DNA from: Prochlorococcaceae cyanobacterium jk18x22bins.40 | GTDB taxonomy: Bacteria; Cyanobacteriota; Cyanobacteriia; PCC-6307; Cyanobiaceae | Length of the DNA stretch: 64,000 bases | Assembly (NCBI GenBank): GCA_022826155.1 | Contig: JAJDVL010000034.1 | Coordinates: 24,730 to 88,729, forward strand | Reading direction: 5' to 3' | Part shown: positions 46,553 to 56,023 of the stretch, piece after piece | Numbering within the stretch: the first letter of the stretch is position 1 | Layout: every line of letters starts with the position of its first letter | Notes under the pieces: generated by a model | Seen by the model: the letters and a program-made list of their open reading frames with translations, nothing else | The model's database searches: none | What the model was told of the DNA's origin: nothing | Translations under genes and position numbers: made by a program

Positions 46553-49500
46553 TGGCCAGAAAACTGCACGCGATCAGCTACAGAGGATCGCAGACACTGA
46601 CCGTTCTCCCCTCCACATCGTTGAGATTGAGGAGGGTGAGAACTCTGGAAGTTGGCTGACTATCTATATTTCGATTGATTGCACCCACTACGAGCGCGTT
46701 GAGAGTGGACTACCATTGCACGACAACGAAGGTATCAAGCTGTTGGTACCGCCAGATTTTCCCTTTAACCCACCTAGGGCATTGACTATTCATAGCCGGT
46801 TTCACAGATTTCCCCACGTGCAATGGGGACGCTTATTGTGCTTGTACGTGTCCCCAGATACCCAATGGAATCCCTCCCAGGGTATGCGTGGTTTTATCGC
46901 ACAGCTTGATAGCTGGCTTTGTCGTGGCGCACGCAACGAGCTTGACCATCCAGAAGGTCCACTCCATCCTCCCGTTGCCTACACAGTTGCCCCAGTATCA
47001 ATCTGTGTAAATGCTGACACGCCCAGTCGTGCCCAATGGCCATGGTTTGGTGCTGCGATACTCACTCAATCTAAGCTTGACCTTTTTGAGGTTAATTCCT
47101 GGAAATCTACATATTCTTTACAAGAAAATCAACTATTTGCACCAACATTGCTGCTGGATTTTGAACTTCCTTTTGAGTATCCAAGAACTGTTGATTCTTT
47201 ACTTCTCTATCTTGAATCTAAGGGCATTGCAAGCAGCCGCTTCCTTGTACACCTCATGCTTGCATCCGAGTACATTGCCGAGAATACTTCTTTGTATATT
47301 GGCATTGGCACGCCCTCACGTGGTATCGCTGGGGATTTCACGCAACGTCAGCAACATCTCACATTTTGGGAAATTGAAGCGCATGATGTCATCATGCTGC
47401 GTAATGCATCTATTGCTTGTGAAATTAGTAGTAACTATCAAGGCCAAGATACTCCAGAGGAAATCGAGAGACTTATTCAGTCCATGTTTAATCCTTTAAT
47501 GCAATGGCGTAAGGAAGCGCGTGTACGCTGGTGTCATGTCATCGAAAATCGTCCAGAGATCATAATCAAGCGTGATAAAGACAGCGCAATGGACTGGTTT
47601 CGCGGTAAGCGTGTAGCCCTTTGGGGCTGTGGAGCTATTGGGGGACTTATCGCTGAACACCTCGCACGAGCGGGAGTTGCTGAACTCTCTCTTTATGACA
47701 AAGCTAGAGTAACTCCGGGTTTGCTGGTGCGCCAAAACTACTTAACGTCTGACATTAACGATGCGAAAGCTGTTGCACTTGCACGTCAAATTCAACGAAT
47801 TTACCCTCACATAATAGTTAGAGTACAAATTGAGAATATTGTTTCTGAGACTCTAACAAGATCAGATTGGGACACTGGTATTGATGTGGTTATTGATGCG
47901 ACTGCTTCCCTGAGGGTGAGAACAAAGCTTGAATCTGTCCTCAAAGAGAGTGTATCGCAGATTCCAGTTGCCTCTGTGATGGTTAGCGCCAACGTACAAC
48001 ATGCGGTTGCCGTAACAATCCCTGCAGGGTTCTGCGCAGGCCCCCTTGACGTGCTTCGGCGTCTTGGACTGGCAGCAATGAAGAGGGACTGGCTTAGCGA
48101 TTGGGTCAAGGCTTTCTGGAGGTCAGATGTCCTGCAGGAGCTTCGACAACCAGAACCTGGCTGCTCTGATCCAACCTTTGTTGGTTCGCACGCTGATGTT
48201 GCAGCACTTTCAGCACGAGCGCTCAATATTTTTGCTAAGGCGTTTGCTGAGAAAGGTAATGACGCAAACGGTTTTCTGTTTTCTCAAACACCTGAGCACC
48301 GCGAACATCACTTCAAGTTTCGTCCAGATATTCGCTGGACTGCTGACGGATTGGATTTCCGAATGTCACAACATGCTTGGCGAGATATGATCGGCTGGAT
48401 TCGTGCTGGAGCCCGCGAACGATCTATAAATCATGAAACAGGTGGTCTGCTATTTGGATACTTTGATGAAACTCTGGATATTGTATGGATAAATAATGTT
48501 AGTGGCTCGCCACAAGACAGCAAATTCTCTGAAGAGCACTTCATATGTGGAACTAATGGTATAGAGGACCTATGCAAAAGTTACAAAGAACAAACCCATG
48601 AGATCGTGTGCTGCATCGGCACTTGGCATTCCCATCCAACCAGTGCTGCTAAGCCCAGTGCCATAGACCATAAAGCTATCGACTCCATCTTTACTGGCGC
48701 CCATGGCGATGGCTTCCATCAGTTGATGATTATCGTCGGATATGCTGCCAAACAACAACCACAGATTGGGGCTTATATGTTCGAGAGGCGCGAATCGGCT
48801 TCACAGCAGACTGGAATCAAAAAAGCTCCTCGTGGGGGAGTGACGATACCACCCCCCGTAGCGCGCCTTGGCAAGAGAATTGGACTGTCCCTATCCGGTG
48901 GCGGATCCCGCGCTGTTGCCTTCCATCTCGGCACATTGCGTGCTCTTGAAGATCTCCAGCTACTTGATGAGGTTGATATCATTTCTGGTGTGTCTGGCGG
49001 GTCGGTAATGACAGGTTTAATTGGTTATACTAACGCTCCATTTGCAGAGATTGATAGAAATGCTCTCAAGTTCCTTCGTCGTGGTTTGTTCAAGCCTGCA
49101 CTAATGAAGCTTCTTCATCCTGGTCGCTTCATTCGATTCCTATTGAATCTTATGGCAGTTGACATACCAAACGACTATTCACGCACGCATGTTATGGCTG
49201 ATGCTGTTAGTGATTTAGTAGGTACTCAGAACTGCGATGCACCCACACGCCAGAACAAGTCCATTGTCTTCAATGCATGCGAGCTCAGAACTGGTACTGC
49301 GTTCCGAATGAGTAATAAATGCTTTGGCTCTTGGCGTTATGGCTATGTACCAGCTAGTAATCTGAGGATAGCGGATGCAGTTATGGCTTCTGCTGCCTAT
49401 CCGCCACTGCTTCCGCCATACGACTGGAGAATCACTTTTAAGAAGACAGAAAATGATCAAGTCAAAACAAAAGCACATCGCGTGATTATCACTGATGGAG

Positions 49501-49937
49501 GCGTATTTGATAATCTTGGTGTAAGTGTTATGGAACCTGGGCGTAACCCTACAATTAGTCAGATTAGCTTTGATCCTAATATTATTATTGTAAGCGACGC
49601 TGGTACAGGGCAGTTTTCTGGCCACGGCGTGCCTGTAATCTGGCCATGTCGGATGATCCAGGTTGCCTCAGCAATCATGCGCAAGGCCCAGGATGCAACG
49701 AAGAAATGCCTACATGGTTATGTAAGAACTGGCTGCATTGATAATTTTATCTACATTCATCTCGGTCAAATTGACAATCGTGTATCTCTTAAACCTGCTA
49801 ACTGGATCAACCGTGATGACGTGATTGACTATCCAGTTGATTTTTGCGAAATGTCTGAGGAAAATATTAAGCAACTCTCTACACGTGGCGAGACAATCAC
49901 TCGAGCACTGGTGACACAATATCTACTCACTGATTAA
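46539..49937 (+). CDS. E2-E1-JAB-patatin fusion protein (ubiquitin-like conjugation, deconjugation and phospholipase domains in one chain)
   Basis: 1132 residues from the ATG at 46539; a TTG 12 bases upstream is also in frame. Residues 1-145: E2/UBC-like fold, DFPFNPPRALTIHSRFHRFP, with the likely catalytic Cys101 in GRLLCLY. 145-340: unassigned. 340-580: E1/ThiF domain with GCGAIGG (363-369), Asp387 and a candidate thioester Cys542 in GCSDPTFVGSHAD. 600-755: JAB/JAMM isopeptidase with Glu633, His697, His699, Ser707 and Asp710. 775-1100: patatin phospholipase with GGGSR (787-791), Ser819 in GVSGGS and Asp986 in TDGG. All sites are intact and in frame. Coupled to the MBL gene by a 14-base overlap. 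Confidence 0.95.
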   Translation: MALTDGQKTARDQLQRIADTDRSPLHIVEIEEGENSGSWLTIYISIDCTHYERVESGLPLHDNEGIKLLVPPDFPFNPPRALTIHSRFHRFPHVQWGRLLCLYVSPDTQWNPSQGMRGFIAQLDSWLCRGARNELDHPEGPLHPPVAYTVAPVSICVNADTPSRAQWPWFGAAILTQSKLDLFEVNSWKSTYSLQENQLFAPTLLLDFELPFEYPRTVDSLLLYLESKGIASSRFLVHLMLASEYIAENTSLYIGIGTPSRGIAGDFTQRQQHLTFWEIEAHDVIMLRNASIACEISSNYQGQDTPEEIERLIQSMFNPLMQWRKEARVRWCHVIENRPEIIIKRDKDSAMDWFRGKRVALWGCGAIGGLIAEHLARAGVAELSLYDKARVTPGLLVRQNYLTSDINDAKAVALARQIQRIYPHIIVRVQIENIVSETLTRSDWDTGIDVVIDATASLRVRTKLESVLKESVSQIPVASVMVSANVQHAVAVTIPAGFCAGPLDVLRRLGLAAMKRDWLSDWVKAFWRSDVLQELRQPEPGCSDPTFVGSHADVAALSARALNIFAKAFAEKGNDANGFLFSQTPEHREHHFKFRPDIRWTADGLDFRMSQHAWRDMIGWIRAGARERSINHETGGLLFGYFDETLDIVWINNVSGSPQDSKFSEEHFICGTNGIEDLCKSYKEQTHEIVCCIGTWHSHPTSAAKPSAIDHKAIDSIFTGAHGDGFHQLMIIVGYAAKQQPQIGAYMFERRESASQQTGIKKAPRGGVTIPPPVARLGKRIGLSLSGGGSRAVAFHLGTLRALEDLQLLDEVDIISGVSGGSVMTGLIGYTNAPFAEIDRNALKFLRRGLFKPALMKLLHPGRFIRFLLNLMAVDIPNDYSRTHVMADAVSDLVGTQNCDAPTRQNKSIVFNACELRTGTAFRMSNKCFGSWRYGYVPASNLRIADAVMASAAYPPLLPPYDWRITFKKTENDQVKTKAHRVIITDGGVFDNLGVSVMEPGRNPTISQISFDPNIIIVSDAGTGQFSGHGVPVIWPCRMIQVASAIMRKAQDATKKCLHGYVRTGCIDNFIYIHLGQIDNRVSLKPANWINRDDVIDYPVDFCEMSEENIKQLSTRGETITRALVTQYLLTD

Positions 49938-50001
49938 GAGTTTCTTATTTAAGAATTGATATCAAAGCTTTTGTATTATAGACCAAGCAGAATGGCGCCA
50001 T

Positions 50002-50280
50002 TCATGCATTCATGGACGAACGAGCCCAGGCAACGGCGTCGCTCACATCACTCTGGGAAATCCCCTGCTTGGCAAGCCTCTTACGCACAGCGTCAGCACA
50101 GTTTGGGGCTTTCGTCTTCTCCATCTCTGCCATGGTTGCATTGTCCATGCCAGGTTCCACAACATCAGTTGAAGGTTGATGGGGTCGTCCACGCCAGTCT
50201 GCTGACGGGAAGCCTGAGAAGCCTTGACCGACCCCAGACTCACCCCAGCCTACCGATGTCACGGTGGGTTGCTTGGTCAT
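50002..50280 (-). CDS. Small protein of unknown function next to the ubiquitin-like unit
   Basis: 92 residues from the Met of MTKQPTVTSVGWGESGVGQG. The N-terminal half is Gly/Ser/Pro-rich and probably disordered. The C-terminal half is helical: CADAVRKRLAKQGISQSDVSDAVAWARSS, similar in style to small antitoxins or ribbon-helix DNA binders. It converges on the fusion gene with a 64-base gap. No domain is firmly recognised. The GC content is intermediate. Confidence 0.55.
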   Translation of the reverse strand: MTKQPTVTSVGWGESGVGQGFSGFPSADWRGRPHQPSTDVVEPGMDNATMAEMEKTKAPNCADAVRKRLAKQGISQSDVSDAVAWARSSMNA

Positions 50281-50554
50281 CCGTCGTTCCTGGAGGCACT
50301 GTTTCAAGGAACCTACCATAGGTCACGCTGCCATGGGGCCATACCCGTGGCAACTGCGGCTGCTTGACGGGACAGCCTAAGCTTGAAGAGCACCAAGGTG
50401 AGGTGGCAACAGCGGATATCAACACCTGTGCAGGAAGGCCATCACTGATCCACCGGCCTATCCAGGCTGATTGTTCTGTGCTCCATTCCCGTCAGCCGGC
50501 CTGGACTGGAATAGAGCCTGTGCTGGCGGCCGGTCCCATGACCATGGGGAGCAC
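50281..50554. other. Right junction of the accessory island
   Basis: About 270 bases between the small gene and the acs stop. No credible gene, tRNA or long repeat. Several antisense open frames here have no coding signal. Composition returns to the high G+C of the core. Confidence 0.4.
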
Positions 50555-52528
50555 CTAACCCCCACCCCGCAACCTTTCTAGCACCGTGGCATCTTCCAGG
50601 GTGCTGGTGTCCCCTGTGATGGTTTGCCCACTGGCCAGGGAGCGCAGGATGCGGCGCATGATTTTGCCGCTGCGGGTTTTGGGGAGCACGTCGGTGAAGC
50701 AGATGTCGTCGGGTTTGGCGATGGGGCCGATTTCGTGGGCCACGTGTTGGCGCAGGGCTTGCATCAGGGCGTCGTCCCCTTGCCGGCCCGCCTCCAGGAT
50801 GACAAACGCTGCTACGGCGCTGCCTTTGAGAGCATCGGGTCTGCCCACCACGGCTGCTTCCGCTACGGCGGGATGGCTCACCAGGGCGGATTCGATTTCC
50901 ATGGTGCCCAGCCGGTGGCCGGAAACGTTGATCACGTCATCCACCCGCCCCATGATCCAGAAATAGCCGTCCTCGTCCCGGTGGGCCCCGTCCCCGGCAA
51001 AGTAGAGGGGTTGGCCGTCGCCATGGGGCAAGGCGCCCCAATAGCTCTTCCGGAAACGCTCCTCGTCCCCATGGACGGTGCGCATCATGCCGGGCCATGG
51101 TTGCCGCAGGGCCAGATAGCCCCCCTGGCCGGCCGGCAGGCTTCGGCCCTCTTCATCCACCACGTCAGCGGCGATGCCGGGCAGGGGCAGGGTGGCGGAG
51201 CCCGGCTTGAGGGGGGTGGCGCCGGGGAGGGGGGCAATCATCATGCCGCCGGTTTCCGTCTGCCACCAGGTGTCCAGCACGGGGCAGCGGCCACCGCCGA
51301 TCACCTCCCGGTACCACATCCAGGCTTCCGGGTTGATGGGTTCCCCCACGGTGCCCAATAGCCGCAGGGAGGACAGGTCATGGCCGTCGGGAATCTGGCG
51401 ACCGGCCCGCATGAAGGCCCGGATCACCGTGGGGGCGGTGTAGAAGATGGTGATGCGGTGTTTTTCGATGAGCTCCCAGAATGCTCCGGGCTTGGAGGGG
51501 CGGGGGGCCCCTTCATACATCACCGTGGTGGCCCCGTTGGAGAGGGGGCCATAGACGATATAGCTGTGGCCTGTGATCCAGCCCACGTCGGCGGTACACC
51601 AGTAGATGTCGTCTTCCTGCAGATCAAAGACCCATTGGCAGGTGAGATGGGCCCACAGGTTGTAGCCCGCCGTGGTGTGGACCACCCCCTTGGGTTTGCC
51701 CGTGGAGCCGGAGGTGTAGAGGATGAAGAGGCGGTCTTCGCTGTCCATGGGTTCGGCGGGGCAGTCTTCGCTGGCCCCCTCCATGAGCCCATGCCACCAG
51801 TGGTCTTGCCCTGGGGTCATGGTGATGGGTGTCTCCGTGCGGCGCACCACCACCACGTCCTGCACACTGGGGCAGGCGTCATCCGCCAGGGCCTCGTCCA
51901 CGGCGGGCTTGAGGGGAACGGCCTTGTCCTTGCGGAAGCCCCCATCCGCGGTGATCACCACCCTAGCCTGGCCATCAATGAGGCGATCCCGCAACGCTTC
52001 CGCGGAAAAGCCGCCAAACACAATGGAATGGGGGGCCCCAAGGCGGGCACAGGCCAGCATGGCGATGGCCGCCTCCGGCACCATGGGCATATAGAGGGCC
52101 ACCAGGTCCCCTTTGCGGACGCCAAGGCCTTTGAGGGCATTGGCGAAGCGGCACACCTGGCGGTGGAGGTCCCGGTAGCTGAGCCGCCGCACATCGCCGG
52201 GTTCCCCCTCCCAGAGGATGGCGGTTTTTTCTGCCCGTCCATGGGCCAGATGGCGATCCAGGCAGTTGAAGGACACGTTGGTGCGGCCGCCGCTGAACCA
52301 GCGGGCCATGGGGGCGGCACTCCAGTCCAACACCTGGCGGAAGGGTTCAAACCAGTGGAGCTCCTGGCGGGCCAGACGCCCCCAGAAGCCTTCCGGGTCC
52401 CGTTGGGCTTCCTTTGCCAGGGCGGTGTAGGCAGCCATGCCCCCAATGCGGGCCTGCTGTTGCGCATCTGCAGGGGGCGCAAAGCAGCGCGCTTCGTGGA
52501 GGATGGATTCAATGCCAGCCGCAGCCAT
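50555..52528 (-). CDS. acs: Acetate-CoA ligase (acetyl-CoA synthetase)
   Basis: 657 residues from [16 protein letters not shown]; an ATG 27 bases upstream is also possible. Activates acetate to acetyl-CoA through acetyl-AMP. Adenylation signatures: [31 protein letters not shown], and the regulatory acetylation lysine in TRSGKIMRR near the C-terminus. Full length. First core gene after the island. Confidence 0.96.
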   Translation of the reverse strand: MAAAGIESILHEARCFAPPADAQQQARIGGMAAYTALAKEAQRDPEGFWGRLARQELHWFEPFRQVLDWSAAPMARWFSGGRTNVSFNCLDRHLAHGRAEKTAILWEGEPGDVRRLSYRDLHRQVCRFANALKGLGVRKGDLVALYMPMVPEAAIAMLACARLGAPHSIVFGGFSAEALRDRLIDGQARVVITADGGFRKDKAVPLKPAVDEALADDACPSVQDVVVVRRTETPITMTPGQDHWWHGLMEGASEDCPAEPMDSEDRLFILYTSGSTGKPKGVVHTTAGYNLWAHLTCQWVFDLQEDDIYWCTADVGWITGHSYIVYGPLSNGATTVMYEGAPRPSKPGAFWELIEKHRITIFYTAPTVIRAFMRAGRQIPDGHDLSSLRLLGTVGEPINPEAWMWYREVIGGGRCPVLDTWWQTETGGMMIAPLPGATPLKPGSATLPLPGIAADVVDEEGRSLPAGQGGYLALRQPWPGMMRTVHGDEERFRKSYWGALPHGDGQPLYFAGDGAHRDEDGYFWIMGRVDDVINVSGHRLGTMEIESALVSHPAVAEAAVVGRPDALKGSAVAAFVILEAGRQGDDALMQALRQHVAHEIGPIAKPDDICFTDVLPKTRSGKIMRRILRSLASGQTITGDTSTLEDATVLERLRGGG

Positions 52529-52590
52529 GGATCCCAGCCAGTAACGTGGCTCCATTCAACCCCCTGGAGGATCCCTTCCGCTCATCCGCC

Positions 52591-53256
52591 ATGAAGTCTT
52601 GCGAGAACGCAGTTGAGCCGAATGATCCCGGCACCTATGGGAATACTGCGCCCCTGCATCGGGGGATGAGCATCAAGGAATTCGACAACGCCTATGACTA
52701 CGCTGCTGAACTGAAGCGTTTCGCCCGTGAGGTTGGCATCACCGCAGGCAATTTCCGCAAGGTGGAGTTGGAGGCGTTAATCCGGGAATTCCTGCAAACG
52801 GGAAAGGTGCCGGACCGCAAGCCGGTCATGCCCCGCAAGCCTGGGGAGGCCCGCGATGTGCTCAAGCCTGACACGGTGGTCACCAACTACGTGGGAGACA
52901 AGACGACCAAAGCCTTCCTGCTGGATCTGGTCCAGGCTGCTGCGCCAGGCCTGGGAATCAAGTCAGGCCAATGGTACTGGCTGAACGACTGGCGACGCCA
53001 GCAGCAAGAGGCGTGCTTACGCTTCACCTATGGCGACATGGCTGACCACCTGCGCAGCCTGATGCAGACCGAAGGCCGCCTGCCGCAGATCCCCTCGGCC
53101 CGCATGAACAATTTCATCACCGCGTTCCGGGCGGATCCGGACAATGCCAGCATCTCAAGGGAAGGGATGCTGGCGGCCTGGATGTGGCTGAAGGTGCAGC
53201 CGGGTCCCAGCACCTATACCGAGTTTTGCCGGCTGACCCCTCAATCCTCGCAGTAA
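52591..53256 (+). CDS. SAP-domain protein (DUF6434-like)
   Basis: 221 residues from the ATG at 52591. The N-terminal SAP-like helix-extended-helix motif, often DNA- or RNA-binding, is AAELKRFAREVGITAGNFRKVELEALIREFLQTGKV. A second conserved block follows: TKAFLLDLVQAAAPGLGIKSGQWYWLNDWRRQQ and TYGDMADHL. I recognise this two-block layout from SAP/DUF6434 proteins of proteobacteria, so horizontal transfer is possible. Divergent from acs with a 62-base gap. Confidence 0.8.
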   Translation: MKSCENAVEPNDPGTYGNTAPLHRGMSIKEFDNAYDYAAELKRFAREVGITAGNFRKVELEALIREFLQTGKVPDRKPVMPRKPGEARDVLKPDTVVTNYVGDKTTKAFLLDLVQAAAPGLGIKSGQWYWLNDWRRQQQEACLRFTYGDMADHLRSLMQTEGRLPQIPSARMNNFITAFRADPDNASISREGMLAAWMWLKVQPGPSTYTEFCRLTPQSSQ

Positions 53257-53338
53257 AGAAGTTAAGACACGGGAACCGGACTGGCTAGGCACTCTCTGAA
53301 ATCTGCATCCGAGGCTCAAGCAGGGCTGCAATCAGCCG

Positions 53339-54310
53339 TCAGTTGAGACGCCGCAGCACCACCTCGGGGAGGGCCAGGAGGGCTTCTTTCTCCTGGCTGG
53401 GGGGCAGCCAGGCCAGGGCCGCTTCCGCATCCCGGGCAAAGTCACGGGCCAGGGCGTGGGTCCGTTCCAGGGCGGAGCCTTGCCGCACCGCCTTCAGGGC
53501 GGCCTCCAGATCACCGGGCCCGGCAAACTGACGCTCCACCCTCTTCGCCAGAGGGGGATCTTCCATCAGGGCAAAGATGGCGGGCGCTGTGAGATAGCCG
53601 GCAGCCAGGTCGGATGCAGCAGGCTTGCCCAACTGCTGGTCACTGGCTGTGAAATCAAGACAGTCATCCACCACCTGGAAGGCCAGACCCAACTGGCGGC
53701 CAAACTGGTAGAGGCTCTCCAGCCGCGGCTCCGGCAACCCCGCCAACACCCCCACTGCCCGGGCGCTGTTGGCCATGAGGGAGGCGGTTTTGCGGTAGCT
53801 CTTCTCCAGGTAGTCCTCCAGTGTCTGCCCGCTGTCATACCGGTGGAGCCCCTGGCGCACTTCCCCCTCCGCCAGATCCATGATCACCCGGGAGAGGAGT
53901 CGCACCACCTCCAGGCTGCCCAGATTGGCCAAGTGCCAACTGGCCTGGGCGAAGAGGAAATCACCCGCCAGCACCGCCATGCGGGAATCGAACAGGTGAT
54001 GCACGGTGGCCACGCCCCGCCGGGTGGAGGCTTCATCCACCAGGTCGTCATGGACCAGGCTGGCGGTGTGGATCATCTCGGTGATCTCCGCCAGCCGCCG
54101 TTGCCGCTGATCCGTGGGCTCGCCAGGGGCCACGGCCCGGGCCAGCATGAGCACCAGGGCTGGGCGCAGTTTCTTGCCGCCCGCCTGGAAAAGATGCTCC
54201 GCTGCTGCCTGGAGGATGGGATGACCCGCACCAATCAGGTCTCGTAAATTGCCGAGGAGTACCTCCAGATCGGCCTCCACCGGCTGCAACACTTGAGCGA
54301 CCGAGGCCAT
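53339..54310 (-). CDS. sds: Solanesyl/polyprenyl diphosphate synthase
   Basis: 323 residues. Makes the prenyl tail of plastoquinone. First aspartate-rich motif VHDDLVDEAS (Asp88, Asp89, Asp92) and second VVDDCLDF; GGKKLRP binds the diphosphate. Chain-length-determining residues before the first motif are small, which fits long products. The murI gene follows upstream on the same strand with a 24-base gap. Confidence 0.94.
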   Translation of the reverse strand: MASVAQVLQPVEADLEVLLGNLRDLIGAGHPILQAAAEHLFQAGGKKLRPALVLMLARAVAPGEPTDQRQRRLAEITEMIHTASLVHDDLVDEASTRRGVATVHHLFDSRMAVLAGDFLFAQASWHLANLGSLEVVRLLSRVIMDLAEGEVRQGLHRYDSGQTLEDYLEKSYRKTASLMANSARAVGVLAGLPEPRLESLYQFGRQLGLAFQVVDDCLDFTASDQQLGKPAASDLAAGYLTAPAIFALMEDPPLAKRVERQFAGPGDLEAALKAVRQGSALERTHALARDFARDAEAALAWLPPSQEKEALLALPEVVLRRLN

Positions 54311-54334
54311 GCAATGCTTTGACTGGTCTGGATG

Positions 54335-55171
54335 CTAGTGGCCGAGGAGCGCTGGTTGTTGTAATCTCACCTGCTCAACCTGGACCGGTTGCTTCAACCA
54401 ATGGGACACCGCCGCCGCAAAGTGGGTGGTCTGCCCCGTGCAGCAGAACTGCATGGTGCCCCTGGGCCGGTGGGCCGCCAAGCCCGTGGTCTGTATCAAC
54501 TGTTGCAGGGCCCGCGCCGCTGGCAGTGCGGGATCCAGCAGGGGCACAGGCCAGGGCAGGAGGCGCTGCAACAGGGGGCGGACAATGGGGTAATGGGTAC
54601 ACCCCAGGATCAGGGCCTGAATCGGGCGAGGGTTGTGGAGGACGGGGGCCAGGTAGCTGGTGATAGCCCGCTCCAGCCGCGCCGAGTCCCGTTCTCCCGC
54701 TTCAATGGCGGGCACAAGCTCCGGGCAGGCGATTTCCTGCACCCGCACCGTGGGGAAGTGACGGCGAATGGCACAGCCATAGGCGCCGCTGTCCACCGTG
54801 GCTGCCGTGGCCAGCACCACCACGTGATCCCCGGACTTTAGGGTCAAGCTGGCGGCCAGGGCGTCAATCAGGGTCACCACCGGCACCTTCACTTCGGCAC
54901 GGATCACGTCAGCGGCCAAGGCGTTCATGGTGTTGCAGGCCATGACCATGGCCTTCACCCGGCGGGCCCGTAACCAATGGGCTGCTTCTTCCGCGATGGC
55001 GCGAATCTCCCCCGGGGAGCGTTCCCCATAGGGCAGCCGGGCGGAGTCCGCCAGATAGAGCAGGGGTTCGCCAGGGAGGAGGCGCTGCAGTTGATGGAGC
55101 ACTGTCAGCCCCCCCAGTCCACTGTCAAACAAGCCGATGGGTAGATCTTCCGGATGATGGACCCAGGACAT
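54335..55171 (-). CDS. murI: Glutamate racemase
   Basis: 278 residues. Supplies D-glutamate for peptidoglycan. The two catalytic cysteines are Cys79 in MACNTMNALA and the Cys of LILGCTHYPI. Opening IGLFDSGLGGLTVLHQL is family-typical. Full length, no lesion. Adjacent to sds and the nitrilase-family gene, all on the minus strand. Confidence 0.96.
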   Translation of the reverse strand: MSWVHHPEDLPIGLFDSGLGGLTVLHQLQRLLPGEPLLYLADSARLPYGERSPGEIRAIAEEAAHWLRARRVKAMVMACNTMNALAADVIRAEVKVPVVTLIDALAASLTLKSGDHVVVLATAATVDSGAYGCAIRRHFPTVRVQEIACPELVPAIEAGERDSARLERAITSYLAPVLHNPRPIQALILGCTHYPIVRPLLQRLLPWPVPLLDPALPAARALQQLIQTTGLAAHRPRGTMQFCCTGQTTHFAAAVSHWLKQPVQVEQVRLQQPALLGH

Positions 55172-55186
55172 GGACGGGGATCCGGC

Positions 55187-56023
55187 TCAAGGATGGAGAG
55201 GGGGGAAGAGGGATGGTCGACGGTGACACAGGCTGGGCATCTGGCGCTGTACCTGCTCCAGACGATCCGTGTCCATCTCCGCCATGGCCACGCCGGAACT
55301 GGCCCCCGCATCCGCCAGAACCGTTCCCCAGGGGTCAATCACCATGGCATGCCCATGGCTCTGGCGGCGGTGGTAGTGAACCCCGGTCTGGGCAGGGGCA
55401 AAGACGTAAGCAGTGTTTTCGATGGCCCGGGCCCGCAGCAGCACTTCCCAATGATCTTTCCCCGTGAAGGCGGTGAAGGCGGCGGGAATCAGCAACATCC
55501 GGGCGCCACGGCTGGCCAGAAAGCGATACAGCTCGGGAAAACGCACATCATAGCAAATGGACAGCCCCAGGCAGCCCAGCCCGGGCACGTGTACCACCGG
55601 CGGGCTGGCGTCACCGGACCGCACAGTGGCGGATTCCTGGTACGTGTTCCCGTCGGGCAGGTTCACGTCAAAGAGGTGGATTTTGTCGTAGCGGGCCAGT
55701 AGCTGCCCGTCCCGTCCCACCAGTTCGGCCCGATTGTAGACTGCCCCGTCACCGGCAGGCACGGGGAAACCACCACCCAACAGGGTCACTTGATAGCGAT
55801 GGGCCATGGTGACCAGGAACTGGCTGCAACGCTCCGCCAGCATGGGCGCCAACGCGAGCTTCTGCTGGTCGTCCCCCAAAAAGGCGAAATTTTCCGGCAG
55901 GCCCACCAGGGCAGCCCCCTGGCGTGCGGCCAAGTCAATCTGCTCCTCTGCGGCCTGCAGGTTGGCATCGGGATCAGGTGTGCTGGTGAGCTGGAGCGCT
56001 GCAGCGAGGTAACTGGACAGAAT
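55187..56023 (-). CDS. Carbon-nitrogen hydrolase (nitrilase superfamily, Nit1/Nit2-like amidase), non-standard start
   Basis: About 278 residues. Catalytic triad: Glu in LVGLPENFAF, Lys in YDKIHLFDVNLP and Cys in LSICYDVRFPE. Nit-type enzymes repair deaminated glutathione or cleave omega-amides. The conserved N-terminus SSYLAAALQLTSTPDPDANLQAAEEQIDLAARQGA begins with no ATG, GTG or TTG: a TGA lies at 56041-56039, and the only candidates after it are ATT at 56023 or CTG at 56020. The first standard codon, TTG at 55933, would cut off the first strand. Boundary at 56023 is therefore an inference. Confidence 0.85.
   Translation of the reverse strand: MLSSYLAAALQLTSTPDPDANLQAAEEQIDLAARQGAALVGLPENFAFLGDDQQKLALAPMLAERCSQFLVTMAHRYQVTLLGGGFPVPAGDGAVYNRAELVGRDGQLLARYDKIHLFDVNLPDGNTYQESATVRSGDASPPVVHVPGLGCLGLSICYDVRFPELYRFLASRGARMLLIPAAFTAFTGKDHWEVLLRARAIENTAYVFAPAQTGVHYHRRQSHGHAMVIDPWGTVLADAGASSGVAMAEMDTDRLEQVQRQMPSLCHRRPSLFPPLHP

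Noticed and set aside
45398..49937. Calling the unit a standard type II CBASS
   Set aside because: No CD-NTase gene is present in the window, and all the parts are fused; CBASS would need that enzyme.
49956..50321. 121-residue plus-strand frame after the fusion gene
   Set aside because: Antisense to the small helical protein and rich in Ser/Pro/Trp without any structure.
38874..50554. Integrated phage or ICE
   Set aside because: No integrase, capsid, portal, relaxase or flanking tRNA was found in the island.
51380..52594. 404-residue open frame antisense to acs
   Set aside because: Long antisense frames are common over G+C-rich genes; acs itself is unmistakable.
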